A stretch of DNA of 64,000 bases from Siderastrea siderea (Eukaryota > Cnidaria > Anthozoa > Scleractinia > Rhizangiidae): positions 20,679,683 through 20,743,682 of the forward strand of contig OZ034972.1 of the NCBI GenBank assembly GCA_964030785.1, given 5' to 3'. The translations under genes and the position numbers were made by a program. The notes beneath the pieces are model-generated. The model searched no databases. It saw only the letters and a list, made by a program, of their open reading frames with translations, and was not told where the DNA came from. The stretch's first letter is position 1. Every line of letters starts with the position of its first letter. This document shows positions 8,675 to 21,120 of the stretch, piece after piece.

Positions 8675-11245
8675 ATGGTCATGAAGAGGTCTTCTGACTC
8701 AGAGACGCTTACGAAGACTAAACGAATTCGTTCTCAAAGAGAATTCGACGATAATGGTGTTCGAGACAGATTATCTTCCCCGGACAGCGCGCGGGATAGT
8801 GGTTCCCCGATCCGCCGAAGTTCTTCTTTGACAAGAAAGGTCGACGTTAGGACGTATAAGCGCAGCTCAAATGTAAATATGCGAAGCGAAAACAACTACC
8901 AAAACCAGCGAAAGCGAACCGACAGAGAGTCGGAACCTCAAATTCGACTCTCAAATCTTGCCAGTCATATCGGAGACCAGTCAATGAAACAAGGGATATT
9001 CCACGAGTTCAAAAAGTTCGGTTGCTCTGAGATGACCGTGCACTTGTTCGGACGGGATGAGGACCGTTACGGAGTTGTCTGCTTTCGAAATATCGACGAT
9101 GCTCGAGAGGCAAAGCGTGGTATTGAACGCCGAGGACGTCTAACGCTGTTTGACCGACCGGTTATTGTAGATTACGATTTTCAAGAAAGGACGTCTCGAC
9201 GAAGTTATAGCCCTACCGATTACCCGCAGAACTACAACCGACCTCTCTCTCCTTCACGCCGGACTCAACGAAATAACCCACCGTATGATCTTGATCGGAA
9301 TCGTGGAGATAATGATCGTAGAAACTTCAGGAGTAGCGGTTCGTTCGGACAACAAAATCAAATTCGGCCGGCAGAGTACATCCCTCCCGAAGATGATCCA
9401 AAAGCTACGCGAACCCTGTTTGTGGGAAACTTGGAAACGAGCATTTCGAGCCAAGAATTGCGTCGTGCGTTTGAGAGGTTTGGAGCAGTTTTGGATGTGG
9501 ATATCAAACGCCCAGCTCGTGGACAAGGCAACACGTATGCTTTTGTGAAGTTTGCAGATCTTGATGTTGCTGCTAAAGCGCGGGTGGATATGCAAGGTGA
9601 AATTATCGGCCGCAACCGCGTGAAAATTGGCTACGGAAAAAGTCAACAAACTACCCGGTTATGGGTGGGTGGTTTAGGGCACTGGACGTCGATTGTCGAG
9701 TTGGAACGAGAATTCGATCGGTTTGGAGCTATCAGACAGATAGATTACGAAAAGGGCGACGACCATGCTTACATCTTGTACGATAGTTTGGATGCTGCTT
9801 CGGTCGCTGCTCGCGAAATGCGTGGATTTCCACTTGGCGGCCGCGAACGTCGGTTGAAGATTGATTTTGCTGATAAAGATCATTTACAAGACCCGCGTCT
9901 TCGGCAACCACTGACTCCTCCGAGAAATCGTATCAGCGACATCGACAACAGAGTTGATGACGATTTGTTTCCGGTCGACCAGGGAGATAGGACGTACGAA
10001 AGTGATCGACTGTACGAACGAAAGCGTGAACCGTCCCCGTACCGCGGCCGGGAATCGCACCCTGGAAATGAAAGTGACTTCAGAAACTGGCGAGAGGAAA
10101 GTAATTCCTTTAAACAAGATCTCGGTCGTCAGCCTGACCTGCCTCCAGAGAGATCTTACAGCAGTTCAAACAGTTGGCCAAGGGAAGAGCAAAATGTGCG
10201 CATTGATGATTCTGAAAACTGGGAAAAGAGGTCTCAAGAGAGAAATACAAGGGGACAACAGCGCTACAGACAGAGGGCACCTCCAGTGGACAATTACCAA
10301 CCTTATGACCATTCACCTGTTCCACCTAGGGATATTGACAACAACAGAACTAGAAAGCGTAGACCACCATCACCTTTACGGACCAGAGATTACAGGGACA
10401 ATGGAAGTCCCCCAAAACGCCGTCGAAGCCCAAGGACTAGATCTCCATCTCCAAATCACGCTAACCACTCTCGTCCAGCTTCTCCCTCAGATTCACGTCG
10501 TTCAAATTCTTTGGATGGTCGCCTCGGTCGTATGAATTCAGGCAATGGTGAAGAGAGAAAAAGAAGCAGCTCAGATGATGGCAATGATAACAAAATTTCT
10601 GGCACCAAGGAAGATTCTGCTATGGATATGCTGCCAAAGGAATCAACTGGACAAGAGAATGAGAATCCTAGCTCAGTAGGAACAGAAACCCTGCAAGATT
10701 TGGTCAAGAGATTTGCTGTTGCTTGGCGTGGTGCACTTATTCTAAAGAATAGTGCATTTCCTGTTCGGATGCATTTCATTGGTGGAAATCCTGAAGTTGC
10801 AGACTCTTTGCTTCGTTCTGATGGGTCTGCACCATCCCAAAATTCAATTTTGCGGATTACTCAGCGTCTGCGTTTGGACCAGCCTAAACTGGAGGAAGTT
10901 ACTCGTAGGATTAACACCGCTGGAGCTAGTGGTCACTGCTTGTTGCTTGCTTTGCCCGGTGTTCAAACACCACTTCCTGAAGATGTAAACTCCGAGGAGG
11001 CTCTACAACACAGACCGCTGAGGAATCTTATGACGTATCTCAAGCAGAAACAAGCTGCTGCTGTTGTTAATCTTCCTGTAATTCCTGGTAACCCTGCAAC
11101 CACAAAGGATGATGTTGGTGTTTTACATGCTTTTCCACCATGCCAGTTTTCACATGAGCATTTGGTACGCATTGCACCTCATTTGTCGCCTGAACCATCA
11201 AAAGAAGATCATCTGGTTATTCTTGTTATCCGTGGCTCTGGCTGA
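8675..11245 (+). CDS. RBM15: RNA-binding protein 15 (Spenito), SPOC-family m6A cofactor
   Basis: One uninterrupted frame of 856 residues. RRM1 spans about 88-167 (IRLSNL; YGVVCF). RRM2 spans about 244-320, with textbook RNP motifs TLFVGNL and TYAFVKF. RRM3 spans about 326-398 (LWVGGL; AYILYDSLDAA). An Arg/Ser/Asp-rich disordered stretch follows, then a C-terminal SPOC domain from about 676 (ITQRLRLDQPKLEEVTRRI; RPLRNLMTYLKQKQAA; GVLHAFPPCQFS). This order is diagnostic of RBM15/RBM15B/Spenito, which bring the WTAP-METTL3 m6A methyltransferase to target RNAs in nuclear speckles; SPOC domains bind phosphorylated partners. The start at 8675 (A at -3, G at +4) gives an N terminus MVMKRSSDS resembling the basic start of relatives. 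An upstream in-frame ATG at 8579 also has a good context but adds unlike sequence. Lack of introns agrees with vertebrate RBM15B and the big RBM15 exon. Confidence 0.95.
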   Translation: MVMKRSSDSETLTKTKRIRSQREFDDNGVRDRLSSPDSARDSGSPIRRSSSLTRKVDVRTYKRSSNVNMRSENNYQNQRKRTDRESEPQIRLSNLASHIGDQSMKQGIFHEFKKFGCSEMTVHLFGRDEDRYGVVCFRNIDDAREAKRGIERRGRLTLFDRPVIVDYDFQERTSRRSYSPTDYPQNYNRPLSPSRRTQRNNPPYDLDRNRGDNDRRNFRSSGSFGQQNQIRPAEYIPPEDDPKATRTLFVGNLETSISSQELRRAFERFGAVLDVDIKRPARGQGNTYAFVKFADLDVAAKARVDMQGEIIGRNRVKIGYGKSQQTTRLWVGGLGHWTSIVELEREFDRFGAIRQIDYEKGDDHAYILYDSLDAASVAAREMRGFPLGGRERRLKIDFADKDHLQDPRLRQPLTPPRNRISDIDNRVDDDLFPVDQGDRTYESDRLYERKREPSPYRGRESHPGNESDFRNWREESNSFKQDLGRQPDLPPERSYSSSNSWPREEQNVRIDDSENWEKRSQERNTRGQQRYRQRAPPVDNYQPYDHSPVPPRDIDNNRTRKRRPPSPLRTRDYRDNGSPPKRRRSPRTRSPSPNHANHSRPASPSDSRRSNSLDGRLGRMNSGNGEERKRSSSDDGNDNKISGTKEDSAMDMLPKESTGQENENPSSVGTETLQDLVKRFAVAWRGALILKNSAFPVRMHFIGGNPEVADSLLRSDGSAPSQNSILRITQRLRLDQPKLEEVTRRINTAGASGHCLLLALPGVQTPLPEDVNSEEALQHRPLRNLMTYLKQKQAAAVVNLPVIPGNPATTKDDVGVLHAFPPCQFSHEHLVRIAPHLSPEPSKEDHLVILVIRGSG

Positions 11246-11334
11246 AAATAAGTTTGTACGTGGCTTTAAAAGGTTTCCTGTTTTGTTGTGTTTCATTACT
11301 GCTTCATTATGAGAGAACTGGCTGTTCATATCAT

Positions 11335-11340
11335 AATAAA
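11335..11340 (+). terminator. Poly(A) signal candidate for RBM15
   Basis: AATAAA lies 90 bases after the RBM15 stop codon. It is the first canonical signal downstream; longer 3' ends cannot be excluded. Confidence 0.5.
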
Positions 11341-11359
11341 CTCTACAAAAAAGACTTTT

Positions 11360-13750
11360 GCTGTCTACTGGAACTCAATAATGTTCTCATGGCATCTCAT
11401 CTGTGTGTTGTGGCCAGTGTTGTTTGAGCATTTACAAAGTCTCAACAAGTATTGCAGTTTGGAAAGTCAAAGCTGTGTTTGTGCAGGATGGACATTATTG
11501 TGTTTATATTGGTTTTTTGGCATTCTTCATGTTCTTGATGGCAATACTATTAATTAATAGAACTGTGGACTCTAAATACCATGTAGTCGTAATTTTGCCA
11601 CCAATGGAGCATAGTGGAAATATTTCAACTGTGAATTGCGCTGGCTGGTATTGGTGCTACCGGAGCAACATGCACAGTGATCTTTTTGTTGATTTTGTTG
11701 TTTATTTTTCGTTTCCTCCTTGTTACGTTTGTCTGGTAAGAATTTTGAGTTTAATTTAATTTTTTTAACCAAGCTGTTCACAGTTGAAATAGTTTTCCAA
11801 ACTTTGTAACTGTATTGGACCATAAACAAGGTTGTCCAAGGAAGTGTTAAAGTCGGGGAAATAAAAGCGGGGGAAAAAAGGGAAAAAAGCAGTTTCTGGA
11901 ATTTTCTCTCAAGCCAGGGAAATGCTAATTTCTGCTTTAAGGTCAGTGAAAAGGAAGGCAGTTTTATTTTGAGTTTGCCACAAGGTTTGGACTATTGGTT
12001 TTTCTTAACAGGCAATGTCATCGCAATAAACAAAATTATAGTAATCAATAGTATTGACTTTTGTGGTTTTATCATCATTGGATGCATTGTAGATGGCCAG
12101 TTGAGAATTTTTTGTTGCATGAAAGGCAGGAAACTTTTGTTTATCCTTGTGGATGGCAAACCAAATGAAACTTTTCAGTCTCTTGGTAGCAGCAAGAAGC
12201 AAACAAAACTTATCATCATGCGTATTTTAAGTAAGTTTAAACCGCCAAAGAAGTTTCTTTTTATTATGTACATAAAAAGTTAAACACATACTTACCTATA
12301 ATGGTCAAGTTTTTCATTGTTAAATGAATTGAAAACATAGTTAACAGTCATGCAGTCATAAAAAGTTGAAATAGTTGTTGCAGTAGATGTAGATTGTTTA
12401 CAACAAGTGTATTGGTAATGTAATTTGTAGGGTCAGGCTAGAACCTCTTTCACCCATATCCTACTGGAACCATGTGGAAAGGTGTGGCCTTATTTGGAAG
12501 ATGTGCCTTTGGCATATTCACATGCTTTTTAAATTCCTGACTGTAACATTAGATGGATATACATTGTTCATTAAACTGATTGTGAATGGCATCATTGTTT
12601 TGTTCAGTATGGATTCCCTAGCAACGGCAACGGAATGTGAAGCTGTGTGGCTTTTGCACCATATTTCTGGAACATCATTTAGATCCTTACGTTGTAAAGA
12701 AAGTAACAGCTCGATTTATTTTACAATTGTTGATGGAAGTAATGCATTTTATTCATCGAAATCACTGGAGTCTTGTTCAACACTTCTCTTTGATGGAAAC
12801 CAGTGAACTACAGAGCTGATATTTGGCAATATTTTTGTTATGTCCCCCGACTGGAGTATTTTTCATCAATTGTCTGTTGATTCGTCACTATAATAATGTT
12901 CATTCAACCTGTGATTATACTCTACGTCTTCAAGTTAATTGTCAGTGGTAGATACCTCCTAATCAAATCACAACATTATCAATCTGACGCAAGTGTGAAA
13001 TGATGCCTTGTGGTTGCCACGTGTACTTGTTAAGGAAGTAACCAAGAATAAGCTTGTTTTTGGCTAAGGAGAATGCAAAAAAAGTTGTCAGACAGCTTGG
13101 CAGGTCCAGCAAATCAACACAGTCTTCTGACTATAAAGAAGCAGAAGTGGATCTTCTGCATGTTCAGAGATTTTGTTGTTCTATATTTATTTTAAGGAAG
13201 TCTTAATTCAGCATTCAAAAGCCTGGCATTAAAATTCCTCTTGTGCTGTCATGACTTTTCAAGAAAGTGTTATTCATTTTGCCCGTCTGGTGATTTAATG
13301 AATTTTGTGATATACGTGTATATGTCCATTGACCTCGATGTAGCTCAGACAAGAGACTGCTCTGTGATGTCTTTCCATCGAGGGAAAGAACAGAAAGGTA
13401 CAGTGCTGATATCACTTGCCTCCCCTCCTACCCTCTCACTTTGGTTCCAGTCCTAGGCTTCATATGGGTCCAGTTTGTGGGTAGTTTTTTGCTGGTTTCC
13501 CATGGGTATTACCTAGGTTCTCGACTGACATTGAGAAATTCTCCAATCTGAACTGTCTGTTGAAGACATGTATGAAAACAATCTTGATTTATTTAACAGT
13601 TATCCCATTCCATCTGCAGTTGTCAGTTGCTGAATTTTTTTGCTATATTTTTTCAACAAAACTTTTGCTTTATAGTGAAAACTGAAATTCTGTGACACTT
13701 GCCATTGCAGCCATTTTCCTGTTAAGTAAAAAGGCAGGTTTATTTAGTAA
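11360..13750. other. Non-coding stretch downstream of RBM15
   Basis: No recognised gene. Two short coding-like pieces on the plus strand (about 12637-12819 and 13065-13205) have reasonable amino-acid composition but no family I recognise and no convincing splice sites. They may be 3' UTR or a decayed exon. Confidence 0.4.
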
Positions 13751-13922
13751 ATATACCCCTTCCGGCAGCTGGTGTATCCAAAAATAATGCCCAGGGGTGA
13801 AGGATTGATAAATGAACAGATGGCTGAGAAGCGAAGCTTTGAGGGCAACTGAAACTTTGAGGACAATTTTTCAACCAAGGGCATTATCCTCCAATATACC
13901 AGCGAGCCGGCAAGGGGGTTAT
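13751..13922. mobile_element. Short hairpin MITE
   Basis: Complementary ends: ATACCCCTTCCGGCAGCTGG and AATAATGCCC on the left, and GGGCATTAT...CCAGCGAGCCGGCAAGGGG on the right, about 170 bp overall. No coding capacity. Confidence 0.6.
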
Positions 13923-15828
13923 TTATTTTATAACCCTCCGATTAATTTCTGCAATGTACCAGCTTTATTGCCAGGTTAGGGGAAAACATTGAGCGAGTAT
14001 CACTACACATTTGCAGTTCAGCAAATCCACAAGCTGGTTAGTTTAATCGATTTTATTACACTGTGATTAGATCTGAAAAGTTCAAACTTGAAAAATTGAC
14101 TTTCTTTCTTGTTCTTCTGTCGTCAATAAAATTGGACGACGGCTGTCTGATTTTCTACCATGTGATGTGATTGTACACTAAAATTAATCAGTGGGTTATT
14201 ATTGCTGATAACCCGTGTGTGTTTGTGTGTGAACTAACTTCAATCCAGATCTCATTTGCATTTAAAAGAGCTGGGTACAAGATCATGTGTCAACCAATGC
14301 AAAAGCTTGCAATTTGATAACTGAGATTGAGAATTCAATTTATTTACCTGGGGATATAACTGGATACCAGAGAAATCCCTGCAATGGATTTGCATTTCAT
14401 ACAGGGAAAGGTGGGGGGGGGGGGGGAGTACTTCTATATACTTCCTGCCACACAACTGTGGTCAACGGCCTGTTAATGGTAAGGGTGGGTTGGCTGAGGG
14501 TTGGCTACTAACTTTTTGGGGGTTCTATGACTAAAGCACCGGTGAATTGGGTTTACAATGAGTGTAATTGCCTGCTTGTTAATTTGGTTTGGTTGAAACA
14601 AACTTGCTGAATTTAACAGGAAATAAGATGTCATTGTTGGGAAATTTTTGATCAATGTGAGATTCCCAACTTTTTAATCAAAGATTGTAAGTTTTGCAGA
14701 CTCGTTTTTTGAACAATTTCTTTTAAAAAATTTCCCCTTTTGTTTTATTCTGTGCCATTTTTTAGTGCGAAAAATATTGTGAGTACACCAGAAGAAACAA
14801 GAAATTAACAGAAGGATATAAAAATGCAAAAATATGTTAATCTGGATTTAGACTCTGTCTGATGGTCAGAAAATTATTTTTATGAGCTTTGAATTGCCTT
14901 AACATTTTTCAGCAGTGTGAATTGTGACTAATTGCTTTTTCCTTTGTGAAACATTATCTGTTAAAAACAGTATTTTTTCCCTTGTGAAACATGATCTCCT
15001 AAGGAAGCTGTGGGCCATGGTTTCCATAAGGATAATTTTCCATGAAATTTGAGTCACGTTTTCAACTTGGTGTGATTTTATAGCTGCCACACAAAATTTT
15101 GTGAACAATAATTAAATGGACTTTTCATGGGGTGACTCTTTCTCGGTGAGGCATGTGTTCCATTTGAGAAGTGCTAGATGTGATTACAACAAAATGTACT
15201 GATGGAAAATTCAGAGAATATTTTGTGCTTAGCTTACAGTCCATTTTGCTTAAATCTTGGTGGTGATCAGCATCTGTCCCCCCCCCCCCCCTTCCAGCAA
15301 AAGATTGTCTAGCAGACACAATTTATGCTGGGGATGGAGGCAACTCTCACTTTCCAAAATTCTGTCACACCTCTAAATTTAATATGAAATGATTCTTCCA
15401 CAGCCAACCTAAATAACACTTACCAAGATTGTCACTAAGTTTTGAAGTAGTTGGGAAGTGGAAGAAAAAAATGAAAAACAAAAACAAAACAACAACAAAA
15501 CAGTTGCATTTATAGTTGCACTTCTCTCTGTCTGTCAAGGTAGCCAGGGAAAATGAAATGACAGAAGGGCTTGTTGGAAACTAAAAAGGAGAGGTGTCAG
15601 AAATTATTCTGTTTGTGGGCATGGTTCACATTCATTTTCACCTGTAAGAGGAATCAATAGGCTTCTTTCATTATCATATATGATCTAACAAATGTCCTGA
15701 ATCTAGTAAATGCTCCTCCCAAATATGTAGTTTTTGATCAATGGCTCTCTCCAATAAACACCCATCTCCAGTAAAATGCTTTGCTTCTAATAAATGCCCC
15801 TTGGAAGAAGGGGTAATAGGAAAAAGCA
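13923..15828. other. Intergenic DNA with homopolymer tracts
   Basis: Nothing gene-like. It contains 14 G at 14413-14426, 14 C at 15278-15291, and a local duplication of a CTTGTGAAACATGATCT-like block near 14940-15000. Confidence 0.5.
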
Positions 15829-16768
15829 TCACTCACTCACTCACTCACTCACTCACTCACTCACTCACTCACTCACTCACTCACTCACTCACTCACTCAC
15901 TCACTCACTCACTCACTCACTCACTCACTCACTCACTCACTCACTCACTCACTCACTCACTCACTCACTCACTCACTCACTCACTCACTCACTCACTCAC
16001 TCACTCACTCACTCACTCACTCACTCACTCACTCACTCACTCACTCACTCACTCACTCACTCACTCACTCACTCACTCACTCACTCACTCACTCACTCAC
16101 TCACTCACTCACTCACTCACTCACTCACTCACTCACTCACTCACTCACTCACTCACTCACTCACTCACTCACTCACTCACTCACTCACTCACTCACTCAC
16201 TCACTCACTCACTCACTCACTCACTCACTCACTCACTCACTCACTCACTCACTCACTCACTCACTCACTCACTCACTCACTCACTCACTCACTCACTCAC
16301 TCACTCACTCACTCACTCACTCACTCACTCACTCACTCACTCACTCACTCACTCACTCACTCACTCACTCACTCACTCACTCACTCACTCACTCACTCAC
16401 TCACTCACTCACTCACTCACTCACTCACTCACTCACTCACTCACTCACTCACTCACTCACTCACTCACTCACTCACTCACTCACTCACTCACTCACTCAC
16501 TCACTCACTCACTCACTCACTCACTCACTCACTCACTCACTCACTCACTCACTCACTCACTCACTCACTCACTCACTCACTCACTCACTCACTCACTCAC
16601 TCACTCACTCACTCACTCACTCACTCACTCACTCACTCACTCACTCACTCACTCACTCACTCACTCACTCACTCACTCACTCACTCACTCACTCACTCAC
16701 TCACTCACTCACTCACTCACTCACTCACTCACTCACTCACTCACTCACTCACTCACTCACTCACTCAC
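15829..16768. repeat. Giant perfect (TCAC)n microsatellite
   Basis: About 235 uninterrupted tetranucleotide copies. Because 4 and 3 share no factor, every plus-strand frame reads Thr-His-Ser-Leu with no stop, so long open frames here are artefacts. The minus strand (GTGA)n has TGA stops in every frame. Confidence 0.98.
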
Positions 16769-16776
16769 ACACTCAT

Positions 16777-16866
16777 ACATACATACATACATACATACAT
16801 ACATACATACATACATACATTCATTCATTCATTCATTCATTCATTCATTCATTCATTCATTCATTC
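16777..16866. repeat. (ACAT)n then (TCAT)n microsatellites
   Basis: The TCAC array passes into about 11 ACAT units and then about 11 TCAT units. Such stepwise unit changes are typical of slippage plus point mutation. Confidence 0.95.
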
Positions 16867-17246
16867 AATGAACCAAACGTAGAATGGTCTTCTGCACAAA
16901 CAAGGAAAAATGAATGAAAAATGAAACATGCACCTAGTTATTTTAGTTGAACAAACATCTGTCCTTGCTAACTGACATTGCCAAAGACAATGGAATGGAC
17001 ATCATAGTGATATTGATACAAAGCTGACATCGAGTTAACTAAACCTGTTCTAGGACACTTCATAAATGCCTCTATCTAATACGTGCCTGACAGCTCATAA
17101 ATGCCTCCTGAAATACACACACACAAAATAAGAACCATGGGCATTTATTAGATCATTTATGGCACATCAAAGTTCAGTTTGATGGTAAGGCCCACAGGAC
17201 ACAAAAAAGTGATTGTTTATTAATTTCTATTAGTTGTGTCCTCTAG

Positions 17247-17451
17247 TCCTTCCTATCAACCTGATTTTGATGCATTGAAAGAAGCCTATCAAAGGTACCA
17301 CACTAGGAGTTCAAACAGTTTCTTACCTTCACATCGGTGGGTGGGAGGAGGTGGTGTTGCTAGTCTCTCGCAATCATGGAACCGTCACACAAAAGATCCA
17401 GAAACAGTTTTTGCACCCACAACAAATGTTGCATGTGTACGTGCAAACAGG
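17247..17451 (+). other. Orphan candidate coding exon
   Basis: An open stretch between a good acceptor (pyrimidine-rich, ending CTCTAG) and a strong donor (AGG|GTAAGT). It reads PSYQPDFDALKEAYQRYHTR, then a WVGGGG-containing segment ending VRANR, with 68 full codons. Composition looks protein-like, but I do not recognise it and cannot find exons it joins in phase. It could belong to an unseen gene on the plus strand, or be a decayed exon. Confidence 0.3.
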
Positions 17452-18929
17452 GTAAGTGTGGAAGAATTTAAAAATCCTCCCATAACAATGAACAGCACCA
17501 GGACAAACTCACAAAAAAGGTATCCCACATAATAAGCTGACCTAGAAAGCAATGAAGATACCCCACTCAAGATTTGATATAAAACTGTAAAATAGCTGAG
17601 ATTTTCATGGAAGGATGAGGACAATGATGATCAAGACAATGATCAAGAGGATGCCATGTCTTTATTAGAGAATGGAGAACAGAAATGAAAGACTCAAATG
17701 ATGGATAGAACAGTCACCTGTCATCTGCAGCCCAGGTTTTCTCTACAACATTACCAGAGCAAAATGACATGCTATGATTTTTAGGAGAGAACAAAGACAT
17801 ATTTAGAAACTTAAGTTTTAGTCCTTAAACAAAGTAAAGATGAACTGAATATATCATCTGGATAAAAACCCTGACCTCTCAAGATGTAGAATTTAAAAAT
17901 GTCAGCAATCAATGAGCACCAGTAACCCATTCACATTAATTTTAATCTTTATCATTGCTGCAAGATGTACGCTAATTACATGCAATTATTACATGTCTGA
18001 TAAATAGATAATATACATGATAAAGCATCCTATTAGAAATGGCATTATTTTCTCCATAGAATTGATCTGTCTACGGAGTAAATAAATGGAATGGAAATTG
18101 CCTTTAAATCAACACAAATGTAGTCTGCTGTACAACAAACTGCTATGATAAAATTTTCAGAATCATTAACTTCCTTGGGATTACGGGTTTTGCATGACTT
18201 CATTAACTTGAAACTAACACACAAAAATCTGCAAATTAATGCACATCAACATAATAAAAGACTTGTTGATGAGATTAAAGTTCATATGAAAGAGCTATCA
18301 CACATGTATTTGATGTAACCTCTTGAAGCAACATTAAGGACATTTTCTTAGTGATACAGCTAATTTGATGCTAGATTAAGACTGAATGCAAAAAACTCAT
18401 TTAAATTTACTCTTTCTTGCTAATACTGTGAAAGCTAACTCAAATAATATGTCACTAAGTTAAACCCCAAACTGAAGAGAAAGGACAAAATCCTACTTTT
18501 AAATTAATTTGAACTGTGTGATTATTGCCATGGAATCTGGAAAAAATCCTAAACTCTATTACAAGAAGAATTCTGTTCTCTCTTACCCACCCCACCCCCC
18601 ACCCCCACATCATCACCCCTCTTCCCTCACTTTTTCTTATACTGAATAAACCATTGCAGGGGCCATTATCCAGGGGGGGGGGGGGGGAGATGTGGAGGTT
18701 GCAGGCCCCACCATGTGAAAATGGACAAATACATAACTTCACAGTCTACTTGTTAAAATTCTTTGGTGTAAGATTCATCCCCCCCCCAAGACTCACACAG
18801 ACTGACAATCCCCTCTTTCATAAAATTCTGGATCCCCTCTTCCATTGCACAGGGACGTCAACTGTACTCTGTTATAAATTCTACACTATTAAATCTAAAG
18901 GCTTTGACTTAAATATTCCAAGATTACAG
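17452..18929. other. Intergenic or 3' flank of TMEM167B
   Basis: No gene seen. It includes a C-rich stretch at 18590-18620 and 15 G at 18673-18687. It lies downstream of the minus-strand TMEM167B poly(A) signal. Confidence 0.5.
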
Positions 18930-18935
18930 TTTATT
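18930..18935 (-). terminator. Poly(A) signal candidate for TMEM167B
   Basis: AATAAA on the minus strand, about 180 bases beyond the TMEM167B stop codon. Confidence 0.5.
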
Positions 18936-19111
18936 GAACACTCTTCTGAGCACAATTCCAGATAACACTGTGCATTAAAAGAGGCTACCGTAACATGTCC
19001 CACTAGACTGAAGGATGTCATCCCTTAACGTACTCCACATGGTGACTGCATGGAAATGTGATCTAGTCCTCAATGTGTAGACAAATATCCCAAGAGTCTC
19101 ATTAAATCCCA

Positions 19112-20113
19112 TCATTTTAGTATAAGAACATAAAGTGCCATTAAAAGACACGACAGTGCAACTGCCCAGTGCAGGCGAATTCCAATAACAGCAGCTGAAA
19201 GGCAAAAACACAAGATACAGTAATCACATGTTGCCTTGAAAATGAAATAATAGTTTGGTTTTTGCACAGTACAAACTTGAAAATGGACTTGGTTCTTGTG
19301 ATCAAGATCACTCTTTGTCAACACAATCATGGCAACCTGAGAATGATACTTCATGAATGTAAAAGGAGATTGAAAGATCAGTCAGAGCTCTTAATCAACA
19401 TTTTCAGGTTGACTTCTGTTTTCATCTGCAAATGGTACTTGTAACGTCTTAAGCATGGGGTTCTTGGATGGGGGTGCAGTGCGTTGAAGTAAAAGTGAAA
19501 GACAGTTTAATGTGGTACCCTTGCCCAAGATACACCAACCTCCCTCCCTCCCAAAAATAAACAAAACAACAACAACAAAGAATTTCGTGTTTGTCATGTC
19601 CAAAACATCTGCTTAATAACATATTAAATCGTAATGCATGATATTATATGATAACTAAATGGAAATTTGTCTTAATCTCTCCAACATATGTACTGTTAAC
19701 TACATTTCTAATTATCTGTTCTCCACACTGTATTTATCTCAATTAAACTTAAATCCAAGAAGAAGAACAGCAACACTCTCACTACCCAAAGTAAATGCCC
19801 CACCTCCTCCTCCATAGAAAAACACCACCAGCACCAACAACAACAGCAACAAGAACAAAATCAATACCAATTAAATGTTAGGAATAAAACTGAAACCTAA
19901 AAATTGTTTGCTTCTCCCTCCTTCTTTTATATCACTGTCCACCAAACTGTTGCAATAAAAGAGTAGAATAAACTGCATTACCTTTATAAAAGACTCCAAA
20001 GAATCCCTTCTTTTCAGAGAGAAAAAATGACTTCAGTCTGGGCACTTTTGTAATGTAGGCACAGGTGCAAACCACCAACAGGGCTAAGACTAAAAGACCA
20101 TCCAGAGAGTATA
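19112..20113 (-). CDS. TMEM167B: Transmembrane protein 167B (Kish-B), 3' coding exons
   Basis: Two minus-strand exons. Exon 19982-20113 encodes [20 protein letters not shown] followed by [24 protein letters not shown]; exon 19112-19194 encodes [20 protein letters not shown] followed by LYVLILK and a stop. The join is in phase (K, then G|CT = Ala) with good GT/AG sites. CTCAY, the SEKKG..GVFYK loop and two hydrophobic helices match the Kish family, and VYSLDG and IG.RLH favour Kish-B over Kish-A. The family is about 74 residues, located in the Golgi and linked to the early secretory pathway. The first exon, holding only the start and a few residues, must lie above 20113. The best candidate is 20581-20596 (MSKFS plus G, donor GTGATC), giving 76 residues, but that is tentative. 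Confidence 0.88.
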
Positions 20114-20924
20114 CTGACAAGACAAAACAAAAAAAACAAATCATTACACTGTACATGGCATGAACTAATTCCCAGGAGATAACAGCTACAAATTTCTTCC
20201 TGTAATTGTCTAGGAGTGTGTGTAACAAGTCACAGGCTTCACCTATCACGAGAACTCATATTTTTCTTGGTCCCATGCTCAAGACGGGCCAAATGATACA
20301 TTTAATGACCGAGCCCAAAATGTCACCATCTTTCTTGGAACCAAAAATACACTTGCTGGGACTTTGAAAAAGGTGACGGCATCTGCTCAATAAAGGTGAC
20401 CACTTTTAAAATAGAACTCAAGTTTACGGAAAATGAGGGGAGCAAGTTTGAAGACTTTCACAAATGACTGTAAATGGAGTGACATAAATATGCAGGTTTT
20501 AACAGTATTTATAAATTGAGCTTTCTCGGAGGTTCTTGATGGTCAACCTTCCTCTAACAGACTCAGTTCCTACCGATCACCAGAGAACTTGCTCATTGGA
20601 TGTTATTATCCCAGCATATTGAACTGACGACAATCAATGATGGCAAAAGCAGGCTTTCAATGTTATCAATACCAATTACCAGTAATCGGTTTATATTGAT
20701 TAATAATGACACTGGTCATACAAAAAGCTGGTTGTCGACTGTTATCACTTCCCAAAACAAGGTTCATCCAGTGAAGAGGATCTTAAACTACTTAGAAAGT
20801 ACTTCAAAATGAACATTTGTTTGCAGCAAGTTTTCATGTACCAAAATGTCCCGTGATTATAATTTGCTTTAAATGCTTTTGTATTACCTCCTTGAACCAA
20901 ACAGAGCTTATTGTTTTTCTGTAG

Positions 20925-21120
20925 ATATGGGGGTTTACATTTTCTTGTTAGCCCTACAGATGTTGATAAAACAGACAAGTTTCACGCATTTTGCAATGTG
21001 GCCTGTGTACAGCCACCCGCTCTGCTTCAGCAAAATGGGAGGAGCATCTGTGATTTACCACTGATAATGGTGTTCCAGTATCCTGCTGTTCTCCATTTGA
21101 ATTTTGCATTATCATCTTGA
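20925..21120 (+). other. Orphan candidate terminal exon
   Basis: After a good acceptor (TTTTTCTGTAG), a frame reads YGGLHFLVSPTDVDKTDKFH, then a cysteine-containing stretch ending HLNFALSS and a stop. Not recognised. It does not join in phase directly to the 17247-17451 candidate. It could be a real last exon on the plus strand or chance. Confidence 0.22.

Noticed and set aside
9254..10988. Several 70-190-codon frames inside the RBM15 gene on both strands
   Set aside because: Shadows of the long RBM15 frame, which has clear RRM and SPOC domains.
12637..12819. Peptide with HFIHRN reminiscent of a kinase catalytic loop
   Set aside because: No HRDxxxxN motif follows, no other kinase subdomains nearby, and no plausible splice sites.
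15741..16882. Two open frames of over 360 codons reading Leu-Thr-His-Ser repeats
   Set aside because: They are produced by the (TCAC)n microsatellite, which has no stop in any plus-strand frame.
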